Source of the DNA: Phaenicophaeus curvirostris
Taxonomy: Eukaryota; Chordata; Aves; Cuculiformes; Cuculidae
Direction of reading: 5' to 3'
DNA: 64,000 bases
Assembly (NCBI RefSeq): GCF_032191515.1
Contig: NC_091431.1
Location: 18,555,194 to 18,619,193, forward strand
This document shows positions 1-12,700 of the stretch, in pieces. Below the pieces are notes generated by a model. It saw nothing but the letters and a program-made list of their open reading frames with translations, did not search any database and was not told where the DNA came from. Within the stretch, counting starts at the first letter, position 1, and each line of letters opens with the position of its first letter. The translations under genes and the position numbers were made by a program.

Positions 1-84
1 GCATCCAACCTGGCTTCGAACACCTTCAGAGATGGAACAGCCACCACTTCTCAGGGCACCCTGGAGCCAGGGACTCCCCACCCT
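1..84 (-). repeat. CR1 LINE fragment (minus strand, cut by window edge)
   Basis: The reverse complement reads AGAAGTGGTGGCTGTTCC followed by GAAGGTGTTCGAAGCCAGGT. This matches the conserved GCTGTGGCTGCCCCATCC...GAGGTGTTCAAGGCCAGG stretch of CR1 3' ends seen many times elsewhere here. The right edge is uncertain. Confidence 0.7.
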
Positions 85-584
85 GCAATTTCTAGGGATT
101 TATTTAGTTTTTTTAGGGCTGGCAAGGAAGTAAAAGCCTGCGCTGCCCAACCTTGTCATCTTTTCTCCTAGGTGTCCTCTGGATGACACATCACATACAT
201 AAAACATGCCTGCCTTTTCTTGCATTTTTCCGCCCCACAAGGGTTGACCCATTTTGTCCTCCATTTTAAATCACAGGAACAGGCTGTTGTGCAGCTTTAA
301 ACGATTTGACAATTAAATAGGCAAAATGAAACATGAAGTACACTGTGTATATTGGGTCTGCATTGCACATTACAATGTATATCTAGATTTAAGTACTTTA
401 TGTCATTTCTAATAAGGAGACATGTAGTTCAAAACCAACATATATGAAATAAAAATGCATTGAGCTTACATATCAAGAAACTGATGCAAATACTTGCACA
501 AGAGGAGCATGATGTCTGAAATCATAGTCCAGACCAGAAAAAAGAAAAAATAATAGATATAAATAAAGCAAACATTATACAAAC
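1..584 (-). other. Intron 32, partial
   Basis: This is the intron downstream of exon 32, cut by the window edge. A CR1 fragment lies at its far left. The remainder is AT-rich sequence in which I see no exon. Confidence 0.85.
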
Positions 585-766
585 CTTCGCCTGACTGTTA
601 TATTTGCAAGCAAATTTCTTTCTAGTGGTTCCTGAATTCGATACAAGGATTGATGAAAGAAAACTGTGCCATATGGATTATCGTTGGCAGGTATTATAAT
701 ATTTGCCACACCATCTGACCCAATAGCACCACCATTGGAGGCCCGAGTTAATTCTACACGGACAAT
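585..766 (-). CDS. ADGRV1: ADGRV1 exon 32: Calx-beta linker, last exon in the window
   Basis: This exon of 182 nt covers residues 2310-2369, phase 0 to phase 2 (CGA AG|GTTTGT), with acceptor TTTCGAG. It encodes IVRVELTRASNGGAIGSDGV, then NIIIPANDNPYGTVFFHQSL and YRIQEPLERNLLANITVRR. The acceptor has G at -3 and the donor is GTTTGT, both weaker than average. The next exon is to the left of the window. Confidence 0.94.
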
Positions 767-3700
767 CTCGAAAAGAAAAAAAAAATAATAAAAAGAAATA
801 CTGCAGCTAAACAATTTTTGATATTTCTAACAATAAACAAAACCAAACTAAAATCTGAACTTCTTGCACCTTCCTGCTAGAACACTCCTTGGGTTTCTTT
901 GCATGTATTTGTGCAACAAGATAAAACTCTAACACTATTCCAGAAAGACAAAACTGCTTTATTTACCTCTTCTATTTCTGGAACATCATCAGCCAAGACT
1001 TCCAACAGCAACATACGGATGGCTTCACCAGGGGCAAAAGTTACATTACCCGAGGCAGGATGCAAGTCATCATCAGCAGGAAATCCATTAACGGTCGCAG
1101 CCCACTGAACAGTAACATTACCCAGTGTCCCCGCATTGCGGATTATTGGCAGATTTATGGTTACTGCTCCCAATTCAGGCTCCTCCACAGTGAATTCGGT
1201 AAACTGAAAAACTGCGGGGCAGCACAGAGAGATGTGTTTGATTAGCACCAACTGTGAAAGTAAATACATCAACTCCTGAAGTAAACTGTTTTACTTAATT
1301 TGATTACTTTTACTTGCACAGGTAAATCACTTTTAATAAGGTTTAAAATGAAAAGCGAACTTCCAATATTAATATTTTCATCTATTGAGAAAATTAGCAT
1401 GAAAATTAAGCCATCATCGAAAAGTTTATTCCAGCAAACCCATTGTTTGAGGCTAACCATGAGATACGAAATCAAAGTTCTTCGAAGACAAACAGATAAT
1501 TATTCCCAGCATGGAAACTTACTGAAAAGTAAGTCAACATATTCCACCTAACTTATTTCAAGTAAAAATTTTCTTTGTATAAAAATTCTAGATTTTAAGA
1601 ATTAATTTAATGAACTACCCATCTGGTATTTTTTTTTCATTTTTTTTGTCTTTCCTCTACTAACTTCTAATGCAAAAATGAAACATGAAGGATGGAAAAT
1701 GAGAATTAAAGGAATAAAGAGGGACAGTGGAAGCAGAAAACGGTAAACCAAAGAAAAAGCAGGGAAAAAATACACCAAAAAAACCACAAACAAAAAAAAA
1801 TTACAGGTTTCTAAAATGTCAATAAATTTTTGAAAACGCCAAATCCCTTCTCAAACTCTGGGCAATGAAACTAATTTTAGAAAGCATATAGAATCAATTT
1901 TATTGAAAATAATGGGCAGAAGAAAAACTAAAGTACTTGACAGAAAATAAAAGGTTGTTTACTTTCTGTTTATATTTCTCAGTTTCTCCAGATTTTTAAA
2001 TATGCTTTGGCTGATTATCTACAAAAACAAAGATATTAAAATATTCAAGCAACAGATATTAGACTGCAGATTTTAGCTGAAATTTATCGCAGAAAGGTAG
2101 CACTTAGAATAGATTAAACAAAAAATAAATTAAAATCCATTTATCTCCTTCAGATAGGCCACAATCTCACTGTATCAACTGACTAATACTTTTTATTATA
2201 TTAAAGTGTGTTTTAATTGAGTTTATATGATCTCTTGCTTTTCCATCTTCATCTAGGCTGCTTCTTTGTTTTCTGAAAGTTTTATTCAATTGCTCAGTAA
2301 CAACTCACCCACAAATCTGCAATACAAATTTGAAGACAAGAGAGTAAATACACAAAACTCATTTACCAAATGATCCAAATGGATCATCAGAAGCCTCAAT
2401 GGTTATGATCGCCCTTGTTAAAGAACCAAGCAAGGCTCCTCCTGTTGTTTGATTCAGCAGCTGAACATAAAATGACTCCTCAACTTCAGGATTTATATCA
2501 TTAATTATATAAATTGGCACAGCTTTACTTGTTTCCCCTTCTAGTAATACAACATCCGATGAGGCTACACTGTAGTCCTCGCCTAGATTTGTAGATTAAA
2601 AAAAAACCAAACAAACAATAAAAAATATTAATACATTATGGGTTCATCAGTAATATTTCTCTTTTTGCTTACACATGCTTACTCCATGTTTTTATGGTTC
2701 TATTCTTTATCTTCAAATCCAGACAACACAGTCTTTTTTATTTCCCATTGCCTTTTAGATATCAGGATGGATTAAAACAAAATTTGGCTTTGGCAAAACA
2801 GAGATTGCACTGTTAGACCAAGAGGCGGTTACAAAAGGTCCATTATTGCCTTCAATTGATAAAGTCACGCTACAGAGATGTTTCTGTCTTTTACTTCTGA
2901 CTGCTCTCTGGCTTCTTCCAAGACATAAAAGTGAACAAAAGCACCTTTGTCAAAGCAGATTTTAGTGAAGGGCACATTTTGTGTGTTGACCTCACTTTAG
3001 CCGAACTTGTCTCTAAGAATTTACAGATGAACAACTATGGTACACGGATAACGGCTTTGCTTCAGAAAGTAGTTGAAAGCATTCTCTGACATCAATCTCC
3101 ATACACACTCATTTAGAATAGTCTGTTAGATAAAAAGAAACTGAAATAACAGTTCTCAGAATTTGCACCACCCACCTATTCAGCCTTGAACATAGTGGAA
3201 ATACAGTGGGTTTGATTCATAACTGTCTAAGTGGTTTTGACCCTGCACGTTGCATAAGACTGCATCTTTCTTTATGTACTATCTCTACAGAAGGGACCAA
3301 GCTCCAGTATTCTTAGGGGTTTGATTTGATTTTGTTTGTTTGTTTGTTTTACAGTTGAGTCCTCAACTCTCACTTCCTGTCAAATAAACTCACCTAAACA
3401 ATGTATGCCAGGTTTAAATGTGTACCACAACTAAATAGGAGCTACATATACTACTACATTAATTTTTATTTATATTTATTTTCTTTTTTTGAAGATGTGG
3501 TGAGCTAGTAGGCAAACAACCAACCACATTCCTCCACTCATTTCTCCTGCTAGGTTGTTCATTGATGATGTCTCTGCACTTTTTAAAAGCTGATTGTCAC
3601 TTCTATAGGTCCTGGATTCACAATGAGAGTGGTGAGGCTCTGGCCTAGGTTGCCCAGGGAAGCTGTGGCTGCCCCATCCCCGGAGGTGTTCAAGGCTGGG

Positions 3701-6700
3701 TTGGGTGGGGACTTGAGCAGCGTGGTCTAAGTGGGAGGTGTCCCTGCCCATGGCCCAGAAGTTGGGACTGGATGGGTTTTAAGGCCCTTTCCAACCCAAA
3801 TCATTCTATGATTCTATGGTTCTATGATTCCTCTTTGCTAAGCACAGTAAATGTGTCACCACTGTTTTTTCCACTTGTTTTACAATACTGCATTCGATAG
3901 ACTTTGACTGCCTAAAGTATACTCTCTCCCCTTTAACACTGCATTATTCTGCTGTTCTGAAATCTTACCAGCTGTTGCAGTTATTGGCATAGCTTTAAAT
4001 TTCACAGAAACATCTGCAAAAATCCCCCCAGTTCTGGTAACATTAATGATTGGTCCAACATAATTTTCAGCAACTCGCACAGTTGAAGCCGAAAGCTGAA
4101 GTGTTCCAAAAGCATCATCATTGGCATTGATAATTACATGAGCTGTTGTCTCACTCACTGATCCAAGTCGAGGAGAATTTACAACTGCAACACAAAGACA
4201 ACATAGTGAGGAGGGGTGCCTGCAACATTTGCTATCTACAGATATGGAGTTCGTAGGCATACATGTGAGTTCAGTTGTTAGTTGATGCTAGCTTTCAAAA
4301 AACTTATCCTTTTTAGAATGGACAAGGTGTAACTATAAATTTCATTGACATACTTTTGAAGTTTAAATTAGATTATGGCAAAAAAAAAACACCATTTTTT
4401 TTTTAAAAAAACCTTACTACTCTGCTGTGCTGTGGATCATACGAACCATAATTATTTTTAAGAGGTGAGGTACTGTGAAAGCATTTATTTATTTATTTGT
4501 TTGTTTGTTTGTTTCTCTGCAAGCCAGCAATAAGATCACTACAGGTTCAGGACAATTTAAGTTTTACACTTGCTATGATGAAACATAAATTACATTTCAG
4601 TCTCTCAGCAGAATTATATTTGAAGCTTTCTTTAACATGAAGATTAATCAGGGGGATGGCCAGGAGGAGGGCAGCAGTTAAAGACATGAAGAATCTTTGA
4701 AGCACAAATCAGGCTGTTATAACCAGATTGTATCTGAATGACACATGAAGCAAACATTCTACATAAACAAATGCACTGTGGCTGTGACTGTAATTCTATA
4801 CCACTTTGGTTTTAAAAGACTTTTTTGGTTTTCAATAAGCAAAACTAGCTTAGTTATTTCTTAATACTGTACTTCACAGAAACAACATTAGATGACAATA
4901 TCTCAATGCTCAAAATCAATGTTGTAATGTATTTGAATAAGGTGATTGAAAAGTGATAAAGAAATGCTCATCCATTCCTGACAAAAAGTTGTGCTCGAGG
5001 AAATCCATGCCAACAGCACATAAGGAAGGTAACTCAAAGATTTCTTAGCCCTGCAGGGCTTGGCAGAGATAGAAGTTTATTATCATTTAACTTGTTCCAT
5101 TTTATCCTATGAAATAGAAATACTAGCACTCGCATTTAAATTATAGGTTTTTACATTTGTAAGATACTTACTTGGCCGATCCTGTGCTTTCTCAATCAAA
5201 GCAATACTGTTTAGCTCCACAAAAACAGATTCAGACCTCTCGGGATCATCATCATCCAAAATAGGTAAAGAAATTGTGGCCTCACTTGCATTGGCTGTGA
5301 AGATCACGTAGCCTGTAATGGGTACATAGTCCTTTCCCTCTATTGCTCTAACAACATCAGGTGGAAGAAAGGGTGGCTTTTCATCATCGCCAATAGTTCT
5401 GTATGTTACCATCACTGTACCGAGGAGACCACCACGCCTCACTATGGTCAGGGAAATATTTTTTCTTTCTTCCTCAACTTTTATTGGTCTGTTTTGCTCA
5501 GAAAAGATGAAGACTCCATATGGATCATCATTAGCTAAAATAGTTAAGGTTGCATTGGTATGATTTCCAAGACGGCCACTGGAGACATTGACGATCAAAA
5601 CTGAAAACACCTTATCCAATTCAGGAACTTCATCAGGAGAAACCTGTACCGTAATATTTGCTCTCACTTGGCCAACATCAAGTGTTACATTCCCATATGT
5701 AGAGACCAGGTCTTCAGTAAAGTCACAGACTAAGATCCAGTGTAATATCACCTGAGACAAAGCCCCATGAGTTCTCAAAACCTAAGTGTGAAATGCAAAG
5801 ACTTACATATTTTTGTGCTATGAGAAAGAAAAAACATACAAATACAGGATGGAATAAAGCAAAGGCACTGATGGGTTAAAAATAAATTAATGTTTAAAGA
5901 AGCAGCATAATCTTTATTATCTCAGCTTTGCCGGGTTTGTTTTATAAAAACTGTTATTTTAAAATAGTGTTGTCTCACATGTAAATAAGTAGAAATAGTT
6001 TTAAACTTGTGGATGTTATTTTTATATCATTTGACCTTCAAGATGAATGACGCATATTAGAAAACTCACTATGAAATGGCAAAACAGACATGCATAACAA
6101 AGTCAAGTTATCAGCCCTACAGACTTAAGTAAAATCATTGCAGAACATCCATTAAAAACAGAGACAGAAGAGTACTTCACAAGAATATGAGAATCAAATC
6201 CTTCTAACCTGCAGCACAATATTGCTGTCTCCATCTTCCGGCTCAGTTCCATTTACCGAGAGTGACTCAGCACTGAACTCAAACACACCGTGAGCATCAT
6301 CAGAAGCCTCGATAGTCACAAGGATGTGGGATGCAATTCCCAAGCTGGCTGTTAAGTGCAAGTTTCAAAAAGGGTTATTTTTTCTAGCATCTTTTCTTAC
6401 ATGAAAAAAACCAGCCAAAGTAATATGTTACAAAAAGTACACAGGAAAGCGTGACTGGAGTATCCATGCTGTTTTGTCTTTAGTGTTTGGAAATGAATAA
6501 TAATTATTGACATGGATAAGAAACTGACTTTCAATAATGTAATCTTGGAAGCCTTTCAATGGAACTGCACAATAAAAAACATAATCATTATGAATATTTT
6601 AAGGAAGGAACAGAAATAATATTAGAAGTTTAAAAAAATGACTGAAAATGGAGCAGAATTTAGGATGGTGAGGAGCTATGTGGTAAACACAGTGCAAGCA

Positions 6701-9700
6701 AATAGCCCAGATGAATGCAGTCTCATCTGAACATAAACTGGAACAAAAAGCAAAGTGGAAAAAACAAGTCTTGTAAATCTTATTCCTAAAAAGACTGTCT
6801 TGGGTGAGAGAACTTCCTGCTCAGGGAGAGAAAGAGCCTGGCATTTGGGAAAACTATTTCTGGAAATAAGGAAAAGGGAAACAGTACTTCTAAAAAAAAC
6901 CCGAAAGCTCAAAAAAAATGTGGCTAAACCACGAGCTTTTTTCTCAGATCGAAACTGAAAGTTGAAAATCAGGCTGTCACAGGTGAATAAATTACTCAGT
7001 TTGGATGATGGGTGCTCATAGAACATTTTCAGGTCTGTATGGTTTAATTTGAAGTCCTATATGATCAGAGTTTTCCCTCAGATTTTTCTGTTAACTCTAC
7101 TAGAATTAATAAAATTTTCTCAGTATTAAATTATCTTTGTTTTCTGTATGTCAGTACAAAAATACAAGCTTAAAGAGATAAAATGAAAAACAATCAAAAC
7201 ATTCATTTAAAAAATCCAACACAACTTACCTTTCTTTAGAAGCATTTTTGACACACAGAGAACCAAAGTAACATAAAACACTTTTCAAAGCATACAATCA
7301 GGTGATTTTAAAATGACGTTCAGTGTAACTATGACAAGTTGTGCCAGTACAGTAATTTATGAGGGATATTACAGCTAGCAATAAAAAAACGAGGATTAAT
7401 AGAAAATGCTTACCATGTTGATGGACAGTTGGAAGGAAGAAATCCATGTTCCCATCACCACTACCACTGTCATCATTTCTAAAGAGCTCAGCAACTTTAA
7501 GATGACAGACATACAGATATATACACACATATATACATTTATAAATAAAGAGAAAGCAGAAAGTAATTTAAACATTTCTGGACAACAGAAAATGAGAGGA
7601 AAGTATTCTAGGAAGGCATCGATTTTGGATATGGAAGTATAGAGGATTTCTGATAAAAGCCAGAAAAAGTATTGCATATATTGCCTCTTATTTAATTTAT
7701 GACATTGGAAATAGCAAGGGGAGTCTGAAGGAAAGAAAACACCTAAATCTTTGGGTTTTCTTTCCTTCCCTCTTTCTGTGCCCTCTTTTTATTTCTCCTT
7801 TCTCATTCTTGAATTAAGTCTGTTATGGAGAAACTGGAAATGTAAATCAAAAAAGCAGAGGATAAATCCCTCCAGACACTTTTATTCTAATAATTTCTTA
7901 CAAATGGAAAACGTTTCAGAAAGTTGGAAAAATCTGCAGAAAGCTTAACTAATGAAGACTTTACCTTAAGTTTTGTGTTTGCAAGAGTGTTGTAAAAAAC
8001 AAAAGAGGGTTTGTGTTAAGAGGGTGTCTGCCTAGTGAGTTACTAAAGTTAACTGTAAGTTTTCTGATTAAAGAAAAGAGAAAATGTAAAGAGAAAAGTT
8101 TGATTAACAATACAACTATTTGATCAAAAAGTCCATATACATGAAAGTTGCAATTTCTCCGAAGTTGCAATTTCTCCAATTTCACTAAAGTGGCAGATAA
8201 AATAAACCCACTTTGGCAGTTTAGCCCTACATACTTTATGAGTATTGACCACTTCTCTTACAAAAAACTTACACTGATATATTTTTAACATTATTTTGAT
8301 TTTCATTACAAATCATGAAATTATGTAATGTGAAAAGCAGAAAATGCCCTTAAATGACCTAAAAGCATGATAATACACTTTCTTTGGGATTTCATGGTTT
8401 CCAACGAGGATTAAAAACATCTGAAGAACAGTTCTATCCTAATAAAAATCACATCTTCTGAGGGATGTGAGTGTGTTTGCTTATCTTCGGAAACAACATG
8501 GAAAGAGCACGCCTAGGAAATGTTAAGATTTTAGTGGATGAGTAGAGATCATGAAAATACAGCAAATTGATTGATGTACATGCCTTACCTCCTCCCTCTG
8601 GGTTCAACAGCTCCACTTTAAATGTCTTTTCTAATTCAGGAACAGAATTATCAGTGATGTTAATGGTAATGTACTTGTATCTTTCTCCTGGCTGGAATTC
8701 CAGTGTCCCTGCGATAGCCTGAAATATGAAAGCTTTTCACATTTCTGTTCAAGTCTAATGACTTCATCATAATTTCATTTTCATAAGAAAAAAGAAACAG
8801 GACCTTGATTTTTTTTTGTCTGTGTCAAAATATCTACTCGTTTTCACTTAAGCTTTTAAAAATTCTGCTGGATATTTGTTACAAGAAAAAGGCATCTTAA
8901 ATCACAGAACTACAAGCATCTGCATGTATCTAGGTTTTTCTGCACAAATATCAGTTAGACAAGCAGACACAGCTATGTTCAGGTTATTTTATTGAACACA
9001 TACAAGTCCTGGTACGCAAAAATATATTTTTAACCTTTACATGAAGGTGCATGCTCATATATAGTTTTATATACTCCATAAAAATAGCAGATATCCCTTC
9101 TTGTTGCACTGACCATTCTCTTAATAATAAATGAAAATCAAAACCAGAGGCTTTTTCTAGGAAATACAACATGCTGCACAGAAAGGAAGTAAAAGTCACA
9201 CAGTGATATATAATTTTAAAGTAAATATTACACATTCATGTATCACATCACCAGATAAATCAAAACGTTTCTGTGAAAATAATCATAGCTAGGCTAAAAG
9301 ACTCAAACTGAAGTCTGTCTCCAGGACAAATAATTCTAATTAGATTCTAAATTAATTACACACCTTGGCAAGGGCTATACCTGATAATCTTTAGGACTGA
9401 AAGCTGTAAGTGGCACTGTTCTATATTCTACCAGAACTGTTCCAAGAAGACCTTGTGCACGAACTACCAGTAACCTGACATGTCCAACTTCTTCTTTAAC
9501 AGTAATATGGGGTACAGCAGAGGCTGGCAGAATCATTCCATCACCTGGCTGAGGAGGTGGCCCCACCGAGAACTGCAGTAGACCTAGAAGACAAGAAGAC
9601 CTACTTACATGGCTTCTCACATTAAATTTAAATTATGATAATAAATCAAACCATATTATTTATAATATTTACATTTAGTAACTACGAAATAAAAAATTAA

Positions 9701-12700
9701 TTATTGATCCGTCCTTAGGACTCAATCATGATATTTCCAACAATATGCTGTGTACCTTCCCCTCTCTCACTGATATCCCTATTAGTCTTGATAAAGCCAC
9801 AGCAGAACAACTAATTCAGCCGTTCCCAAAAGAGCTTCAATATGTCATAGTATTGGGCCCTTATTGGTATAATAAGCATGCATAAATGTCCTTCTTTGTC
9901 AAGAATTTTCATCTGTGGAGCATGAACTACATGTCACCTTTATTTGCCCTCAGAGGGCAATCATTGCCTGTTTGGTAAGGGCAGCTTTGATGACTCTTTG
10001 TCATATTCTCAAGAATAGAATCACAGAATGTCCTGAGTTGGTAGAGACCCACAAGGATCATCGAGTCCAGCTCCTGTCCCTGCACAGGACAACCCCAGCA
10101 TTCACACTGTGTGTCTGAGGGCACTGGCCAAATGCTTCTGGAATATTGTCAGGCTTGGTGCCATGACTGCGTTCCGATGGAGCTGTTCCAGTGCTCCACC
10201 ACCTTCTGGGTGAAGAACCTTTTCCTAATGTCCAACCTTACCCCCCTGGCACATCTTCCTGCTATTTCCTTGGTCCGATCATTGGTCACCAGAGAGGAGA
10301 TTAACTCCTCCTCCCCTTGTGAGGAAGCTGTGAACTCTGATGAGGTCTCCCCTCAGTGTCTTCTTCTCCAGTCTGAATAGACCAAGTGACTTCAGCTACT
10401 CCTCACATGGCTTCCCCTCTAAACCCTTTACCAACTCTCTGCCCTCCTCTGCACACTCTCTAGCAGCTTTAGACCCTTTTCACACTGTGGCACCCAAAAC
10501 TGCACCCAGTGCTCAAGGTGGGGCCACACCATTGCAAAGCAGACTGGGACAATCCCTTCCCTCAACCAGACAGGAATGCAGTCCTGGGAGCAGATGCAAC
10601 CCAGGACATGGTTGGCCCTCTTGTCAGTCAGGGCACTAGCTTTCACTGTTTTATAAAATTATGAATTAATCTCAAGATAGATAAAGCAGAACACTTGGCA
10701 TTGCCTCCTCAACTATCAAGCCTAAGCAAAGTTTTTATCCATGGTAACTATCCAAGAATCTGCAATAAGACTACATTATCTCCATCCTTGTTACCATATG
10801 GGTGGTCACTGGCTTTGATGCTGATATCAGTAGTTTCCTTTTCTGGATCTATACTTGCTCCACTGGTAGGAGTTGAACCTAGTTTTCCATCTCCAGACAC
10901 TGCAGAGACTAATGTCACACGGAAATATTCGTTTAGCTCCGGAATGTCATCATCAATTACATGCAAATTTAAGACCTAGAGAAGGACCAAATCATGGAGA
11001 AATCAAACTGTGCAACATACATCACTTATGAGTTTTATGACCCTGCTTAACTCATCAAATTATTTCATTATCCAGTCAGCTGCTGTGTAGTTACGTAAGT
11101 AATGTAGACAAAATTTTTTACTTTCCACATAATTTAACCTAACTTCTAGGATAATATTTTACGCTTAGAACATGCATTTCAAAAATAGCTTTACTAAGCT
11201 GAAAGAGATGGAAGGCATATTTTCTTAAGTGCTTCAAATTAGATAAACATATAACCAAGCAAGGATTTATTATTACCTAGTATTTATCATCTACATAAGC
11301 ATAGTTTAAATTCAGTGTATTAAAACTGAAATCTCTAAGACGTTTCAAAATCTTGAAGAAATTGAGCTTCTGAAGAGATATTACAGTGATTAATCTAATA
11401 TAGAGAGCAAGAAAACCAAGAGTTTTGTGCCACCTGACACCTGACAGTGCAGATCACACAATTAATTAGCATTACCTGCTCTGCAGAGGCTAACATGTTC
11501 ACCTCAGACAACTCTAGCTTTCTGTACATTGTGATATGATTGGACAAACATGTAGAAGAAAAGGTCTAAGCAGCCAGTTGTATTTAGAGGCATGGGAATG
11601 AGTAGCTTACAAATGTCAATGGGAAGTCTCTTAGGATATCTCACCTGAGGAGCAACTGCTCTCAGTCTGTTCCTTAGGGCCATGCCCATTAAATCCTCTG
11701 TGTGCAGACAATTAATTGGGCAACATAACAGTGGTAAAAAAGGTAGGCCAGCCTTTTTCTGCTGCTAGACAGGACTAGGCAGGCCTAATCCACGATGCCA
11801 GACCAGAAAAGCTTTGAAAATTTTTGCTTGATATGACTGAATACAACCAGTGATATGATTCAATGGAGAATTAAAGCTAAATGAACAACAAAAAACTGTT
11901 TTCAGATATCACAAGCTTTCACCAGGCTCTAATCACTTACATTGTTTAACTGGGGCCAGACCCACAGTTCTAGTGGAGCCACTGGGATCCTTTCAAATAG
12001 TATTGCAGATTTCAGCCTGTCCATACAGACTTCAGCACAGTGACAAAAGTGAAATTGAGGACAGCATTTTCTAAAAAAAAAATTCACCCTTTCTGTTTTA
12101 CAACCACTAATAGAAAACACTAATTAAATTCCTACAGTATTGTGATCCCATTCCTCTTCTTCAAACAAATGTGAAATTCCTGTGTTGTGCATCAGGACTG
12201 AAATCATAGAAACAGATTAAGCAACAGGGATGGAATGTACTGTTGCAAGACACAGTGAACTTTCCTGCTGTCTGTTTAATTGATGTGGAGATCAATTTTG
12301 AGTTCCAAAACTCAGATCAAAACCTGATCACTTACCAATTTCAAAAGTAGCTGTATGCACTGTTTCAACCCAGAACTATATACACTTCAAATGTATATAG
12401 AGATGTACACAAAACTAATATACAAATATATGTAAACACATCTCATATGTTATGTGTATTCAAACATACAAGCAGAAAGGGTGACCCCTGAACCAAGATG
12501 CAGAACTATAAGCATCTACCATATCACTTGATAGTTGTCATGGATGCAAAAAACCTCTGCAAAATGTGACAAAAGCACATGAAGGAAACTCTCTTGTATG
12601 CAAACCAACCAAGCATCCTCAGAAGGTATTTTCCAGCAGGTTTGCAAAGGACGGGATGAATAATTAATAGGAAGGTAGGGTTTACCTCTGATCTCTGCCA

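Noticed and set aside
6676..7026. Overlapping frames on both strands in intron 26
   Set aside because: No conserved motif, and neither frame is flanked by splice sites in phase with exons 26 and 27.
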